From Helicobacter pylori (GTDB lineage: Bacteria > Campylobacterota > Campylobacteria > Campylobacterales > Helicobacteraceae): a stretch of DNA of 64,000 nt. The notes below the pieces were generated by a model. That model was not told the DNA's origin, did not search any database, and saw only the letters and a list, made by a program, of their open reading frames with translations. The DNA lies in assembly GCF_900120335.1 (NCBI RefSeq), contig NZ_LT635477.1, forward strand, positions 1,603,713-1,667,712, written 5' to 3'. Below, one piece after another: positions 42,679 to 50,407 of this stretch. Position 1 is the stretch's first letter; each line of letters starts with the position of its first letter. Made by a program: the position numbers and the translations under genes.

Positions 42679-43680
42679 TCAGTGCCATAAGAATGGCTCA
42701 ATTTCCGCATCATTCAAATCAAAGACCACTTTATAATAATCTTTAACTATCGCATTAATATCCACGCCCTTAAAGGCTTCAGGGTGGGCTTTTAAGGCAA
42801 TAAAAAGACTAATGAGTGGGGCTCTAGGGCCACCAATATCCATTGTGGGGAGTTTATAAACTTGTTTGTTTTTAATGGCCTTAATAGTAGCAAATTTGGG
42901 GTTGTTTAACACGTCTTCAGGGCTAAGCGGGCTTATCCACCAAATAAAGATAATTTCAGGGTTTTCTTTAACGATTTTTTCCACGCTAATGTCAGCGCGC
43001 CCAAACTTGACGTATTTCAAGCCAAAATTATCTATGCCCCCTTTTTCTAAAATATCTGAATCAAGGGCTTGATGGCCGCTGATTTTATTGGCTTTATGGA
43101 AAAGCTCCACCCCCTTTTTCTTTTTAACGCCCTTCAAACGCTCTTTGATAAAATCCAAAGTTTCTTGCATTTTAGCCAGTTTTTTAGAAGCGTCAATTTC
43201 TAAGGCCTTAGCTTGAGCGTCAATATCTTCCATGACTTCTGCAATGGTTTTTTCTTGGAAAGAAAGGAATGATATCCCAAATTTTTTCGCATGCTCTACC
43301 GCTTTAGGGTTACCCACAAAGGTTACCACAAGATCAGGGCTAAGCTTTTTTAATAATTCCACATTCAACGCCGCCACATGATCACTGCTCATGGGTTTAA
43401 TGCGTTCAGGGTCTTTAAGAGTGGCTTTAACAACATCAGATTTAAAAGCGTAATCCGAAATGCCTACAACCCTATCCCAAGTATTGAACATGGCAGGCAC
43501 TTCTGCAAAGCTGCCCAAGTAGATTATTTTAGAAACAGGAAGCTTTATGGTTTGCTCCCCAAAATAATCCTTGACTTGGATTTCTTGATTAGAAGCGTTA
43601 GCCACGCCTAATAACGATGAAACAAGAAGAGTCCCTAAAGAATAAGAGATTAAAGCTTTTTTAAAGCGAGCGATTAGCAT
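42679..43680 (-). CDS. ceuE: CeuE-type periplasmic binding protein, copy 2
   Basis: Paralogue of the downstream gene, 333 aa, with very similar C-terminal two thirds (PEIIFIWWISPLSPEDVL, RAPLISLFIALKAHPEAF). The signal peptide ends VSSLLGVANASNQE, a normal signal peptidase I site without the Cys of copy 1. Differences cluster in the first lobe (PERIKPMSSDHVA against LKQVKHMSTDHTA; EVMEDIDAQAKAL against EAMQAMQAQATVL), so the two may bind different ligands or chelates. Own promoter (43715-43710) and SD AAAGGA. Confidence 0.92.
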   Translation of the reverse strand: MLIARFKKALISYSLGTLLVSSLLGVANASNQEIQVKDYFGEQTIKLPVSKIIYLGSFAEVPAMFNTWDRVVGISDYAFKSDVVKATLKDPERIKPMSSDHVAALNVELLKKLSPDLVVTFVGNPKAVEHAKKFGISFLSFQEKTIAEVMEDIDAQAKALEIDASKKLAKMQETLDFIKERLKGVKKKKGVELFHKANKISGHQALDSDILEKGGIDNFGLKYVKFGRADISVEKIVKENPEIIFIWWISPLSPEDVLNNPKFATIKAIKNKQVYKLPTMDIGGPRAPLISLFIALKAHPEAFKGVDINAIVKDYYKVVFDLNDAEIEPFLWH

Positions 43681-43709
43681 GACAATCCTTTCGTATGATT
43701 TATGAAGCG

Positions 43710-43715
43710 ATTATA
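43710..43715 (-). promoter_or_regulatory. -10 box (TATAAT) of ceuE copy 2
   Basis: Duplicate of the element at 42502-42507 in identical local context. Confidence 0.65.
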
Positions 43716-43815
43716 ACACCATTAAGGAAATACAAGCAGTAAAAATGAAACTTTTTTTCACAAAATCTTAAAATTTAAAAGGAAATATCTTTTCATTAAC
43801 TTTTTAAGAATATAC

Positions 43816-43843
43816 TCCACTATGTTTCCGCTGATTGAGTGGA
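43816..43843 (+). promoter_or_regulatory. Inverted repeat upstream of ahpC
   Basis: TCCACT (43816-43821) pairs with AGTGGA (43838-43843) across 16 bases, about 75 bases before the ahpC start and just after a TATACT -10-like element (43811-43816). It could be an operator or a leader hairpin. Confidence 0.35.
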
Positions 43844-43917
43844 AAGCATAATAAAATTAAATCTATTCAGGTTTAATTTTGATCCAACAAAATTTTAAAA
43901 CACTTAAGGAGTTGTAT

Positions 43918-44514
43918 ATGTTAGTTACAAAACTTGCCCCCGATTTTAAAGCACCTGCCGTTTTAGGAAACAATGAGGTTGATGAACACTTTGAGCTTTC
44001 TAAGAATTTAGGTAAGAATGGTGCGATTCTTTTCTTTTGGCCAAAAGATTTTACTTTTGTATGCCCTACAGAAATCATTGCGTTTGACAAAAGAGTGAAA
44101 GACTTCCAAGAAAAAGGCTTTAATGTGATTGGCGTGTCTATTGATAGCGAACAAGTGCATTTTGCATGGAAAAACACCCCTGTAGAAAAAGGCGGTATTG
44201 GTCAAGTAACTTTCCCTATGGTAGCTGATATTACCAAAAGCATTTCTAGAGACTATGATGTGTTGTTTGAAGAAGCGATCGCTTTGAGAGGAGCTTTTTT
44301 GATTGACAAAAACATGAAAGTAAGGCATGCGGTGATCAATGACTTACCATTAGGTAGGAATGCCGATGAAATGCTTCGCATGGTCGACGCTCTCTTACAC
44401 TTTGAAGAACATGGTGAAGTGTGCCCAGCAGGTTGGAGAAAAGGCGATAAAGGCATGAAAGCAACTCACCAAGGCGTTGCAGAGTATCTTAAAGAAAATT
44501 CCATTAAGCTTTAA
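43918..44514 (+). CDS. ahpC: Alkyl hydroperoxide reductase AhpC (2-Cys peroxiredoxin)
   Basis: Abundant peroxidase that reduces organic peroxides and peroxynitrite; in H. pylori it is recycled by thioredoxin rather than AhpF. Peroxidatic Cys49 in FTFVCPTEI and resolving Cys169 in GEVCPAGWR. Active-site Pro/Thr precede Cys49. Length is 198 aa with the start at 43918, 7 bases after AAGGAG; the frame is open upstream. Codon use and the strong SD and terminator fit a highly expressed gene. Also known historically as TsaA. Confidence 0.97.
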   Translation: MLVTKLAPDFKAPAVLGNNEVDEHFELSKNLGKNGAILFFWPKDFTFVCPTEIIAFDKRVKDFQEKGFNVIGVSIDSEQVHFAWKNTPVEKGGIGQVTFPMVADITKSISRDYDVLFEEAIALRGAFLIDKNMKVRHAVINDLPLGRNADEMLRMVDALLHFEEHGEVCPAGWRKGDKGMKATHQGVAEYLKENSIKL

Positions 44515-44529
44515 TGGTTCAATTCGCTG

Positions 44530-44564
44530 TTTAATCAAGAGAAACTTCGTTTTTCTTGATTAAA
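44530..44564 (+). terminator. Strong rho-independent terminator of ahpC
   Basis: TTTAATCAAGAGAAA pairs with TTTTTCTTGATTAAA around a CTTCG loop, a stem of about 15 bp with one G-T pair. It is followed by TCCTTTTCTTTTTATT. Confidence 0.9.
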
Positions 44565-44620
44565 TCCTTTTCTTTTTATTCTTTGCCAGTTTCTAAAATT
44601 TTCGTATCGTTTTATCTTTT

Positions 44621-44626
44621 TATAAT
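44621..44626 (+). promoter_or_regulatory. -10 box (TATAAT) for metQ-like gene
   Basis: TTTTTATAATTTTTG, 34 bases before the ATG at 44660. Confidence 0.6.
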
Positions 44627-44659
44627 TTTTGAATTAATTTTGTTAATAAAGGGGTTTTT

Positions 44660-45475
44660 ATGAACATATTCAAGCGTATTATTTGCGTAACCGCTATTGT
44701 TTTAGGTTTTTTTAACCTTTTAGACGCCAAACACCACAAAGAAAAAAAAGAAGACCACAAAATCACTCGTGAGCTTAAAGTGGGCGCTAACCCCGTTCCG
44801 CATGCGCAAATCTTGCAATCAGTCGTGGACGATTTGAAAGAGAAAGGGATCAAGTTAGTGATCGTGTCTTTTACGGATTATGTGCTGCCTAATTTAGCGC
44901 TCAATGACGGCTCTTTAGACGCGAATTACTTCCAGCACCGCCCTTATTTGGATCGGTTTAATTTGGACAGAAAAATGCACCTTGTTGGTTTGGCCAATAT
45001 CCATGTGGAGCCTTTAAGATTTTATTCTCAAAAAATCACAGACATTAAAAACCTTAAAAAAGGTTCAGTGATTGCTGTGCCAAATGATCCGGCCAATCAA
45101 GGCAGGGCGTTGATTTTACTCCATAAACAAGGCCTTATCGCTCTCAAAGACCCAAGCAATCTATACGCTACGGAGTTTGATATTGTCAAAAATCCTTACA
45201 ACATTAAAATCAAACCCCTAGAAGCCGCGCTATTGCCTAAGGTTTTAGGGGATGTGGATGGGGCTATCATAACAGGGAATTATGCCTTGCAAGCAAAACT
45301 CACCGGAGCCTTATTTTCAGAAGATAAGGACTCGCCTTATGCTAATCTTGTAGCCTCTCGTGAGGATAACGCGCAAGATGAAGCGATAAAAGCGCTGATT
45401 GAAGCCTTACAAAGCGAAAAGACCAGGAAATTCATTTTGGATACCTATAAGGGGGCGATTATCCCGGCTTTTTAA
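44660..45475 (+). CDS. metQ: NlpA/MetQ-family methionine-binding protein
   Basis: Periplasmic binding protein of the D-/L-methionine ABC importer, whose ATPase and permease are at 54302-55934. Signal peptide residues 1-23 (IICVTAIVLGFFNLLDAKHH). No lipobox Cys is positioned at the cleavage site, so it is predicted soluble rather than lipidated. Body motifs: LKVGANPVPHAQILQ, SFTDYVLPNLALNDGSLDANYFQHRPYL, VAVPNDPANQGRAL-like (IAVPNDPANQGRAL), and DVDGAIITGNYALQA. Length 271 aa. A His/Lys-rich patch (KHHKEKKEDHK) follows the signal. Confidence 0.88.
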   Translation: MNIFKRIICVTAIVLGFFNLLDAKHHKEKKEDHKITRELKVGANPVPHAQILQSVVDDLKEKGIKLVIVSFTDYVLPNLALNDGSLDANYFQHRPYLDRFNLDRKMHLVGLANIHVEPLRFYSQKITDIKNLKKGSVIAVPNDPANQGRALILLHKQGLIALKDPSNLYATEFDIVKNPYNIKIKPLEAALLPKVLGDVDGAIITGNYALQAKLTGALFSEDKDSPYANLVASREDNAQDEAIKALIEALQSEKTRKFILDTYKGAIIPAF

Positions 45476-45489
45476 GCCATTTGGATAAA

Positions 45490-45508
45490 ATTCATCTTTA
45501 AGATGAAT
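45490..45508 (+). terminator. Perfect inverted repeat after metQ
   Basis: ATTCATCTT-T-AAGATGAAT followed by GGGGGTTTTAGG; 15 bases after the stop. Stem good, T-run weak. Confidence 0.45.
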
Positions 45509-45962
45509 GGGGGTTTTAGGCGCTAATCAAAAGCTCTTTTCTTATTGAGTATTAAAAACGCTAAGAGCATTTTTAAAATAAAACGAAAAGAGCTCGCGCT
45601 AATCAAGCGATAATTTCTTAAAAAGCGCTATTGGTTGAGGGGAGGAATGGCGCAAAATACCCCCCTATCAGAAAAATTATTGCTATAAAAATCTTAAACA
45701 ATGAAGCGATTAACTAAAACTCCATTTTTTAAAAACATTAAATAAGACTTTAGTTATCAATATGCGATTAGAATAAAGCCAAAAATACAGCCAATCCCAA
45801 AACCTAACTGAAGTTACGCTTTTAGATTTTCCTCTAATAAAGGCTAGTTTTAAACAATTATTAGATTGAGTGAGTTGTAGAGCGATAGAATCAGTTGGAA
45901 ACAAGTTGGCTGATTGTCTTTAGCGTTTGGGTTAATGCGTTTTTGAAAAGATTTGGGGTTTA
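45509..45962. other. 454-base spacer with a long inverted repeat
   Basis: No convincing gene. AGCTCTTTTC (45532-45541) is repeated inverted as GAAAAGAGCT (45585-45594), and CGCTAATCAA occurs as a direct repeat on either side (about 45521 and 45597). This could fold into a structured RNA, but no clean promoter or terminator frames it. A minus-strand open stretch (45904-45710) has no SD and no recognisable family. Confidence 0.35.
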
Positions 45963-47729
45963 TTAAAGATAGCCAAGCTCATAGAGTTTGTTGCTCATTT
46001 TCACTAACAACCCCCCCAGTTTTGACCCTCCCTCCCCATGTTCTACTAAAATAGTGATAGCGTATTTGGGTTTTTCATAGGGCAAGAATGCCGTAATCCA
46101 CGCATGGGATCGATGGAAATATTCCATATCCTTTTCTTTCATGCGATTGACGATGTTTTGAGCGATTTCTACGACTTGCGCGGTGCCGGTTTTACACGCT
46201 AAGGTAACCTTAGAACCTCTTGTGGAATGATAAGCCGTGCCGTCTTTATGGTTGCACACTTCATACATGCCCACGCGCAAGGCTTGGAGCTTCTTTTTTT
46301 GAAAGCTATTCAGGGGATCTTTGAGCGGCTGTTGGTTATGGATAGCAAAATGAGGCGTCGCCAGTTTGCCTGTCGCAATGAGTCCTGTGTAGGCTAGCAC
46401 TTGTAGGGGCGTGGCTAAAAAAGAGCCTTGCCCAATAGCGGTAATGAGCGTGTCCCCAACGCGCCAGTCTTGATTGAAGCGTTTGAGCTTCCACAAATTA
46501 TCCGGCACGATCCCCACAAATTCATTCGGCAAATCAACGCCCGTTTTTTCTCCAAAGCCCACTTCCCTTAAGGTTTTAGAGAGTTTTTCTATAGAGATTT
46601 CAAGCCCAAACTTATAAAAATACACATCCACGGACTCCCTAATCGCTTTATACAAATTAGAATTGCCATGCCCTGTTTTTTTCCAGTCCCTGAATTTGCG
46701 CTTACCCACTTCAATAAAAGGAGGGGTGGGTATGGTGGTGTTTTCTGTGATATGAAGGTTTTCTAAAAAGCTTAAGCCCACGCCCATTTTAACCACAGAT
46801 CCCGGCGGATACAAAGCGTTAGCGAAGCGGTTTAATAAGGGGTTATAAATATCATCTTGAAGTTTTTGCCATTTGTCTTGACTGATCCCGCCTACAAAAT
46901 CGTTCAAATTGTATTCAGGGTAACTTCCTGCAACGAGCAATTCCCCATTTTCTGCATCCATCACTAAAATAGCCCCTCTCTTATTTTCAAAGAGCTTGTC
47001 CGCTTCTTTTTGCAAGCGTTTGTCTAAACTCAATTGCAGGTGGTTATTGGCGCTTGGTGGCACGACCTCTAAGGTGGCTAATTCCTGATTGAGCGCATTG
47101 ACATGCATGATTTTATAACCCACCTTGCCTTGTAAAAGCTTGTTGTATTCTTTTTCAATACCGGTTTTGCCTACAATCTGGCTGTATTGATTCTCTTCAT
47201 CGTCTTTTAAATCTTGCAAACTTGCCACCCCCACATAACCTAAAACATGCGAAGCTAAAGCGTTATTAGGGTAGTAGCGCTTGTCTAAAGGGCGCACAAA
47301 AATGCCTTGAGTTTGAATGAGTTTGGCATAAAGGGATTGCATGGTGGCATAGGGAATGAAGCCCACCACTTTAATGAGGTTGTGGTTATAAAGCGAATTT
47401 TCTTTTTGGTAATTGTTTAAAAGCGTTTCTTTGGGAAAATTAGGGAAAAACTTTTGGATCACTTCAATTTTTTCTAAAAGCTCTTTTTGTTTCAATCTGC
47501 TGGGCAAAAACACGCCAAACACCAATTCATTAATAGCTAAAAACTCATGGTTTCTGTCTGTAATATTGCCCCTTGTAGGGATTAGAAATTCTTTTTTAGT
47601 CATGTTGCGTTCGGCCAATTTTTCATAGTATTCTTGATTTTTAACGCTTAGAATAAACAGATTTAAGATTAATAACCCCCAAACCCCTATAAAAACAAAG
47701 AGCAAAAGCTTATAGCGAAGATTTTTCAT
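45963..47729 (-). CDS. mrdA: Elongation transpeptidase PBP2 (MrdA)
   Basis: Class B PBP that cross-links lateral wall with RodA and MreC. N-terminal TM (LLLFVFIGVWGLLILNLFIL, residues 8-27) and the pedestal domain with TRGNITDRN. Transpeptidase motifs are SVVK (SxxK in YPPGSVVKMGVGLS), SVD (in ESVDVYFYKFG) and KTG (LACKTGTAQVVEI). Length 588 aa. It is the last gene of a long minus-strand envelope operon and overlaps the end of the small membrane-protein gene upstream by 20 bases. Confidence 0.95.
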   Translation of the reverse strand: MKNLRYKLLLFVFIGVWGLLILNLFILSVKNQEYYEKLAERNMTKKEFLIPTRGNITDRNHEFLAINELVFGVFLPSRLKQKELLEKIEVIQKFFPNFPKETLLNNYQKENSLYNHNLIKVVGFIPYATMQSLYAKLIQTQGIFVRPLDKRYYPNNALASHVLGYVGVASLQDLKDDEENQYSQIVGKTGIEKEYNKLLQGKVGYKIMHVNALNQELATLEVVPPSANNHLQLSLDKRLQKEADKLFENKRGAILVMDAENGELLVAGSYPEYNLNDFVGGISQDKWQKLQDDIYNPLLNRFANALYPPGSVVKMGVGLSFLENLHITENTTIPTPPFIEVGKRKFRDWKKTGHGNSNLYKAIRESVDVYFYKFGLEISIEKLSKTLREVGFGEKTGVDLPNEFVGIVPDNLWKLKRFNQDWRVGDTLITAIGQGSFLATPLQVLAYTGLIATGKLATPHFAIHNQQPLKDPLNSFQKKKLQALRVGMYEVCNHKDGTAYHSTRGSKVTLACKTGTAQVVEIAQNIVNRMKEKDMEYFHRSHAWITAFLPYEKPKYAITILVEHGEGGSKLGGLLVKMSNKLYELGYL

Positions 47730-48153
47730 ACAAACCCCACAAAGCGCCCTCTATGAGCGCAAAAAGAGCGAAAAGACCTAGCGTTTTCAAGCCCAAAGAC
47801 ACCGAAAAAAAGCGCGATAAATAAAGGTAATAAACCAAAAACGCATGCAAAGTTTTGAATAAAAAGCCGTCATTAAAAAGCTTTAAAGAGTTTTTATAGA
47901 CGATTTGATGGTAGATTAAAAACAATAAAGCCAAAACGCCTAAGGTCTTTAAATGCATGCTTTCAAACCAAAACAAGCAACCAAACACGCTCAAACTTGG
48001 CAGAAAATGGTCGTATTTTTTCACATAAAACAAAAATAAAAACCCAAGCATAGGGGGTAAAAAAGGCATCAAATCCCTTAAAAGGCTATAAAAATAAAAA
48101 CCAAAGATCCCTAAACATAAGAAAAAAAAGGAATCTTGTTTTAAAGAGAGCAT
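47710..48153 (-). CDS. Small multi-pass membrane protein, MreD candidate
   Basis: A 147-aa protein with about five hydrophobic segments and few charged residues, mostly Lys/Asp in short loops (YVKKYDHFLP). No catalytic motif. It lies immediately upstream of and overlapping mrdA, the place held by mreD in the mre-mrd operons of many bacteria. Size and topology also fit MreD. No other mreD is seen next to mreBC at 3979-5772. I therefore suggest a divergent MreD, without motif-level proof. The SD is poor. Confidence 0.6.
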   Translation of the reverse strand: MLSLKQDSFFFLCLGIFGFYFYSLLRDLMPFLPPMLGFLFLFYVKKYDHFLPSLSVFGCLFWFESMHLKTLGVLALLFLIYHQIVYKNSLKLFNDGFLFKTLHAFLVYYLYLSRFFSVSLGLKTLGLFALFALIEGALWGLYEKSSL

Positions 48154-48164
48154 GGTTTGGTGGC

Positions 48165-48791
48165 TTATAAAGGGTTAGTGAGCAAGTATTTTAATAGGGT
48201 TTGGCGCACTATTTCAAGGGTTGGGTATTTTGAAGAAAGGGCGTTAAAATGGATAGTATTGATTAAAAAAGGTTTAGGAGCGTTTAAAAAAAGGCGGTGT
48301 TGCTCGTTTTTATTCAACTTGTCAAATTTCGTAAAAAGAGAGAGGTAGGCTTGATCGGGCCTTAAAAGGGCTTGAATGCTTTCTTTAGCGTTTTTGTCAA
48401 TTTCTAAATCCAAATGGCGCGCATCTATCAAATGGATAAAAAGCTTGATAGAAACCCTAACGCTCAACAATTCCCATAAAAACCCCTCCCATTCTTTTTT
48501 CAAGCTTTTAGAAACTTTAGCGTAGCCAAACCCGGGCAAATCAATCGCATTAAAGGTTGTCATTAAAGCGTTTTCTTTATCTTCCCAAGTGGTGGAAAAA
48601 AAATTCGCTAAACGGGTTTTTCCCGGCGTCGCTGAGCTTTTGGCGAGATTTTTCCCTAATAGAGTATTGATAAAAGTGCTTTTGCCTACATTGCTGCGCC
48701 CTAAAATGACCATTTCAGAAGTCAGGCTCGCAGGGCATTGCGAAAGATTGCTAGAAGAAGTGAGGAAATGAGCGTCTTTAATGACAATCAT
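48165..48791 (-). CDS. engB: Ribosome-biogenesis GTPase EngB/YsxC
   Basis: Small essential GTPase acting in late assembly of the 50S subunit. G1: GRSNVGKSTFIN (about residues 32-43). G2 region: ATPGKTRLANFF. G3: DLPGFGYAKVS. G4: TKFDKLNK. Length 208 aa. It overlaps the end of lptA by 4 bases (ATGA-type) and precedes the small membrane protein by 11 bases, all in the same operon. Confidence 0.95.
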   Translation of the reverse strand: MIVIKDAHFLTSSSNLSQCPASLTSEMVILGRSNVGKSTFINTLLGKNLAKSSATPGKTRLANFFSTTWEDKENALMTTFNAIDLPGFGYAKVSKSLKKEWEGFLWELLSVRVSIKLFIHLIDARHLDLEIDKNAKESIQALLRPDQAYLSLFTKFDKLNKNEQHRLFLNAPKPFLINTIHFNALSSKYPTLEIVRQTLLKYLLTNPL

Positions 48792-49345
48792 GGTTTTGCC
48801 TTAGCGTCCTTCTTTTTTTGCTTCGCCTTACGATTTTCTTCATTAATGTCTTCCATATCAAACACAAATTTAGCGGGCCGTTTCGCGCTCCCCAACACAT
48901 CAGCATAACCCTTAGTTTTGTTTAAAATGATTTCATCGCCGGTGATGACGTTAGATTTCCCCACTTCTCTAACCACCGCATTTTGCAACAATTTGTATTC
49001 CCCATTCAGCGCGTTATAAATGAGCTTGTCAGCGCTCCCGCTGATTTCACGATTATCCTCTGTAAAGATGTTAAAATGCGTGTTCCCTGTGGCTTCATAG
49101 CGTTCTGGCTTTCGTTTATCGTTTAAAAACACGCTCACTTTATCCGCAAACAACCGGTCTTTACCTTTTTTGATCTGCACATTGCCTTGAATAACGGCGG
49201 TTTTGGTTTTGTCGTTCGCTACAAATTGGTTGCCGGTGATCTCTAAAAGCTCTCTTTCTTTTTTCAAACCTTTATTCTCTAATTTTTGAGCGCTCATCAC
49301 GCTTAAAATACCAAAACAACACACCAAAAAACACCACCAACGCAT
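48788..49345 (-). CDS. lptA: Periplasmic LPS-bridge protein LptA (OstA-like)
   Basis: Forms the periplasmic beta-jellyroll bridge that carries LPS to LptD/E. Signal peptide residues 1-19 (CFLVCCFGILSVMSAQ). The OstA-type strand pattern follows: ITGNQFVANDKTKTAVIQGNVQI, ATGNTHFNI, EISGSADKLIYNALNGEY. The C-terminal tail is Lys-rich (NRKAKQKKKDAKAKP). Length 185 aa. It starts on the last base of lptC (1-base overlap), mirroring the kdsC-lptC-lptA cluster of E. coli. Confidence 0.9.
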   Translation of the reverse strand: MRWWCFLVCCFGILSVMSAQKLENKGLKKERELLEITGNQFVANDKTKTAVIQGNVQIKKGKDRLFADKVSVFLNDKRKPERYEATGNTHFNIFTEDNREISGSADKLIYNALNGEYKLLQNAVVREVGKSNVITGDEIILNKTKGYADVLGSAKRPAKFVFDMEDINEENRKAKQKKKDAKAKP

Positions 49346-49938
49346 TAAAACCCTCCTTTGAAAGTGGGGAATTTTTTCTTTTCTTTTTGGCTTTGTTTGA
49401 TTTCATCTAAAAACAAATTGGCTTGAATGCTTTGAGCTTCAATAATAGCTAATGCATGCGAATAAGAAATGTCAAGCCCTTCAACCTTGCTGTCCTTTGA
49501 AGTGAGAATGAAACGGCCCTTGCCTTTAAAATTTTGCTCTTTATGGTTGTAAATCCCTGTTTCACTCCAAAAACTGGAATCATCGCTTCTTTTATAAGTT
49601 ACCCCATTAGGGAAGAAATACAAATCCTGCTGCCGTTTGGCCTTAGGAGACTCAACGCTTTCAATGGTGTCTTCATCATAGCGCTTGATTTTGGAATCAA
49701 AAAAGATTTCGTAATCATCGTATTGTAGGGCTTTTTTTCCCTCTATGGACAGATCAAGGATTTTATCGTTGATTTGAAACGCTTTAAAATTTTCTAATTC
49801 AATTTTAGGGATATTTTCTTTAGAGACCACGCTAGTGGGTTGGGAACGCAAAAAGAAAAACACTAGCCCTATCGTGATGAAAGACAAAACCACAAAGAAG
49901 TTTAAAACGCTATTAGAGGTAAAGCTTGAGCGCTTCAT
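49345..49938 (-). CDS. lptC: LPS export protein LptC
   Basis: Bitopic inner-membrane protein passing LPS from LptBFG to LptA. One TM near residues 13-31 (LNFFVVLSFITIGLVFFFL). The periplasmic jellyroll part contains LSIEGKKALQYDDYEIFFDSKIKRY and the conserved GKGRF-LTSKDSKVEG segment. Length 197 aa. It overlaps kdsC by 26 bases. Identity rests on topology plus position between kdsC and lptA. Confidence 0.87.
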   Translation of the reverse strand: MKRSSFTSNSVLNFFVVLSFITIGLVFFFLRSQPTSVVSKENIPKIELENFKAFQINDKILDLSIEGKKALQYDDYEIFFDSKIKRYDEDTIESVESPKAKRQQDLYFFPNGVTYKRSDDSSFWSETGIYNHKEQNFKGKGRFILTSKDSKVEGLDISYSHALAIIEAQSIQANLFLDEIKQSQKEKKKFPTFKGGF

Positions 49939-50407
49939 CTTGCAAGCCTTCTAATTCTAAGAGATAATCAATCGCTTCCCTAACAGCCCCCTTACCCCCT
50001 GAGTTTTGCAACACTTTATAAGCCTTACTTTTAAGCAAGGGGTGCGCATCAAAAGGAGCGAAACTCAAAGCGCATGCCTTAAACATGCCTAAATCGTTAT
50101 AATCATCGCCCACGCATGCGATTTCTTGCGCGCTCAATTGCAAGTCTTTTTTGAGCCGCTCTATAACGGCGTTTTTATTTTCAACGCCCATAAAAACAAA
50201 CTGAACGCCCAAGCTCTCCATGCGTTTTTTCACCATGATTGAAGTTCTTCCTGTAATGATAGCGATTTTTTTGCCTAATTTTTGCCATAGCGTCATGCCA
50301 AGCCCGTCTTTGACATTAAAAGCCTTGATCTCGTGAAAATTCTCATCAAAATACAACGACCCGTCCGTGAGCGTGCCATCCACATCTAAAAGCAATAACT
50401 TAATCAT
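49913..50407 (-). CDS. kdsC: KDO-8-phosphate phosphatase KdsC
   Basis: HAD-family phosphatase (C0 type, no cap) converting KDO-8-P to KDO for LPS core. Motif I LLLDVDGTLTDG with nucleophile Asp8 and acid/base Asp10. Motif II IITGRTS. Motif III/IV VGDDYNDLGMFK. Length 164 aa. It overlaps rlpA by 4 bases. Confidence 0.93.
   Translation of the reverse strand: MIKLLLLDVDGTLTDGSLYFDENFHEIKAFNVKDGLGMTLWQKLGKKIAIITGRTSIMVKKRMESLGVQFVFMGVENKNAVIERLKKDLQLSAQEIACVGDDYNDLGMFKACALSFAPFDAHPLLKSKAYKVLQNSGGKGAVREAIDYLLELEGLQDEALKLYL

Larger units (their letters stand above)
42642..43773. repeat. Tandem duplication, copy B
   Basis: Second copy of the ftsW-tail/terminator/ceuE/promoter unit (see 41424-42565). 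The orphan ftsW tail (CGATACATTAAGGGCTAAAT) at its left edge has no ftsW gene body before it, which shows that the duplicated unit included the end of ftsW. Confidence 0.85.

Noticed and set aside
45710..45904. 64-codon minus-strand ORF in the metQ-mrdA spacer
   Set aside because: Begins with TTG, has no SD and no recognisable domain.
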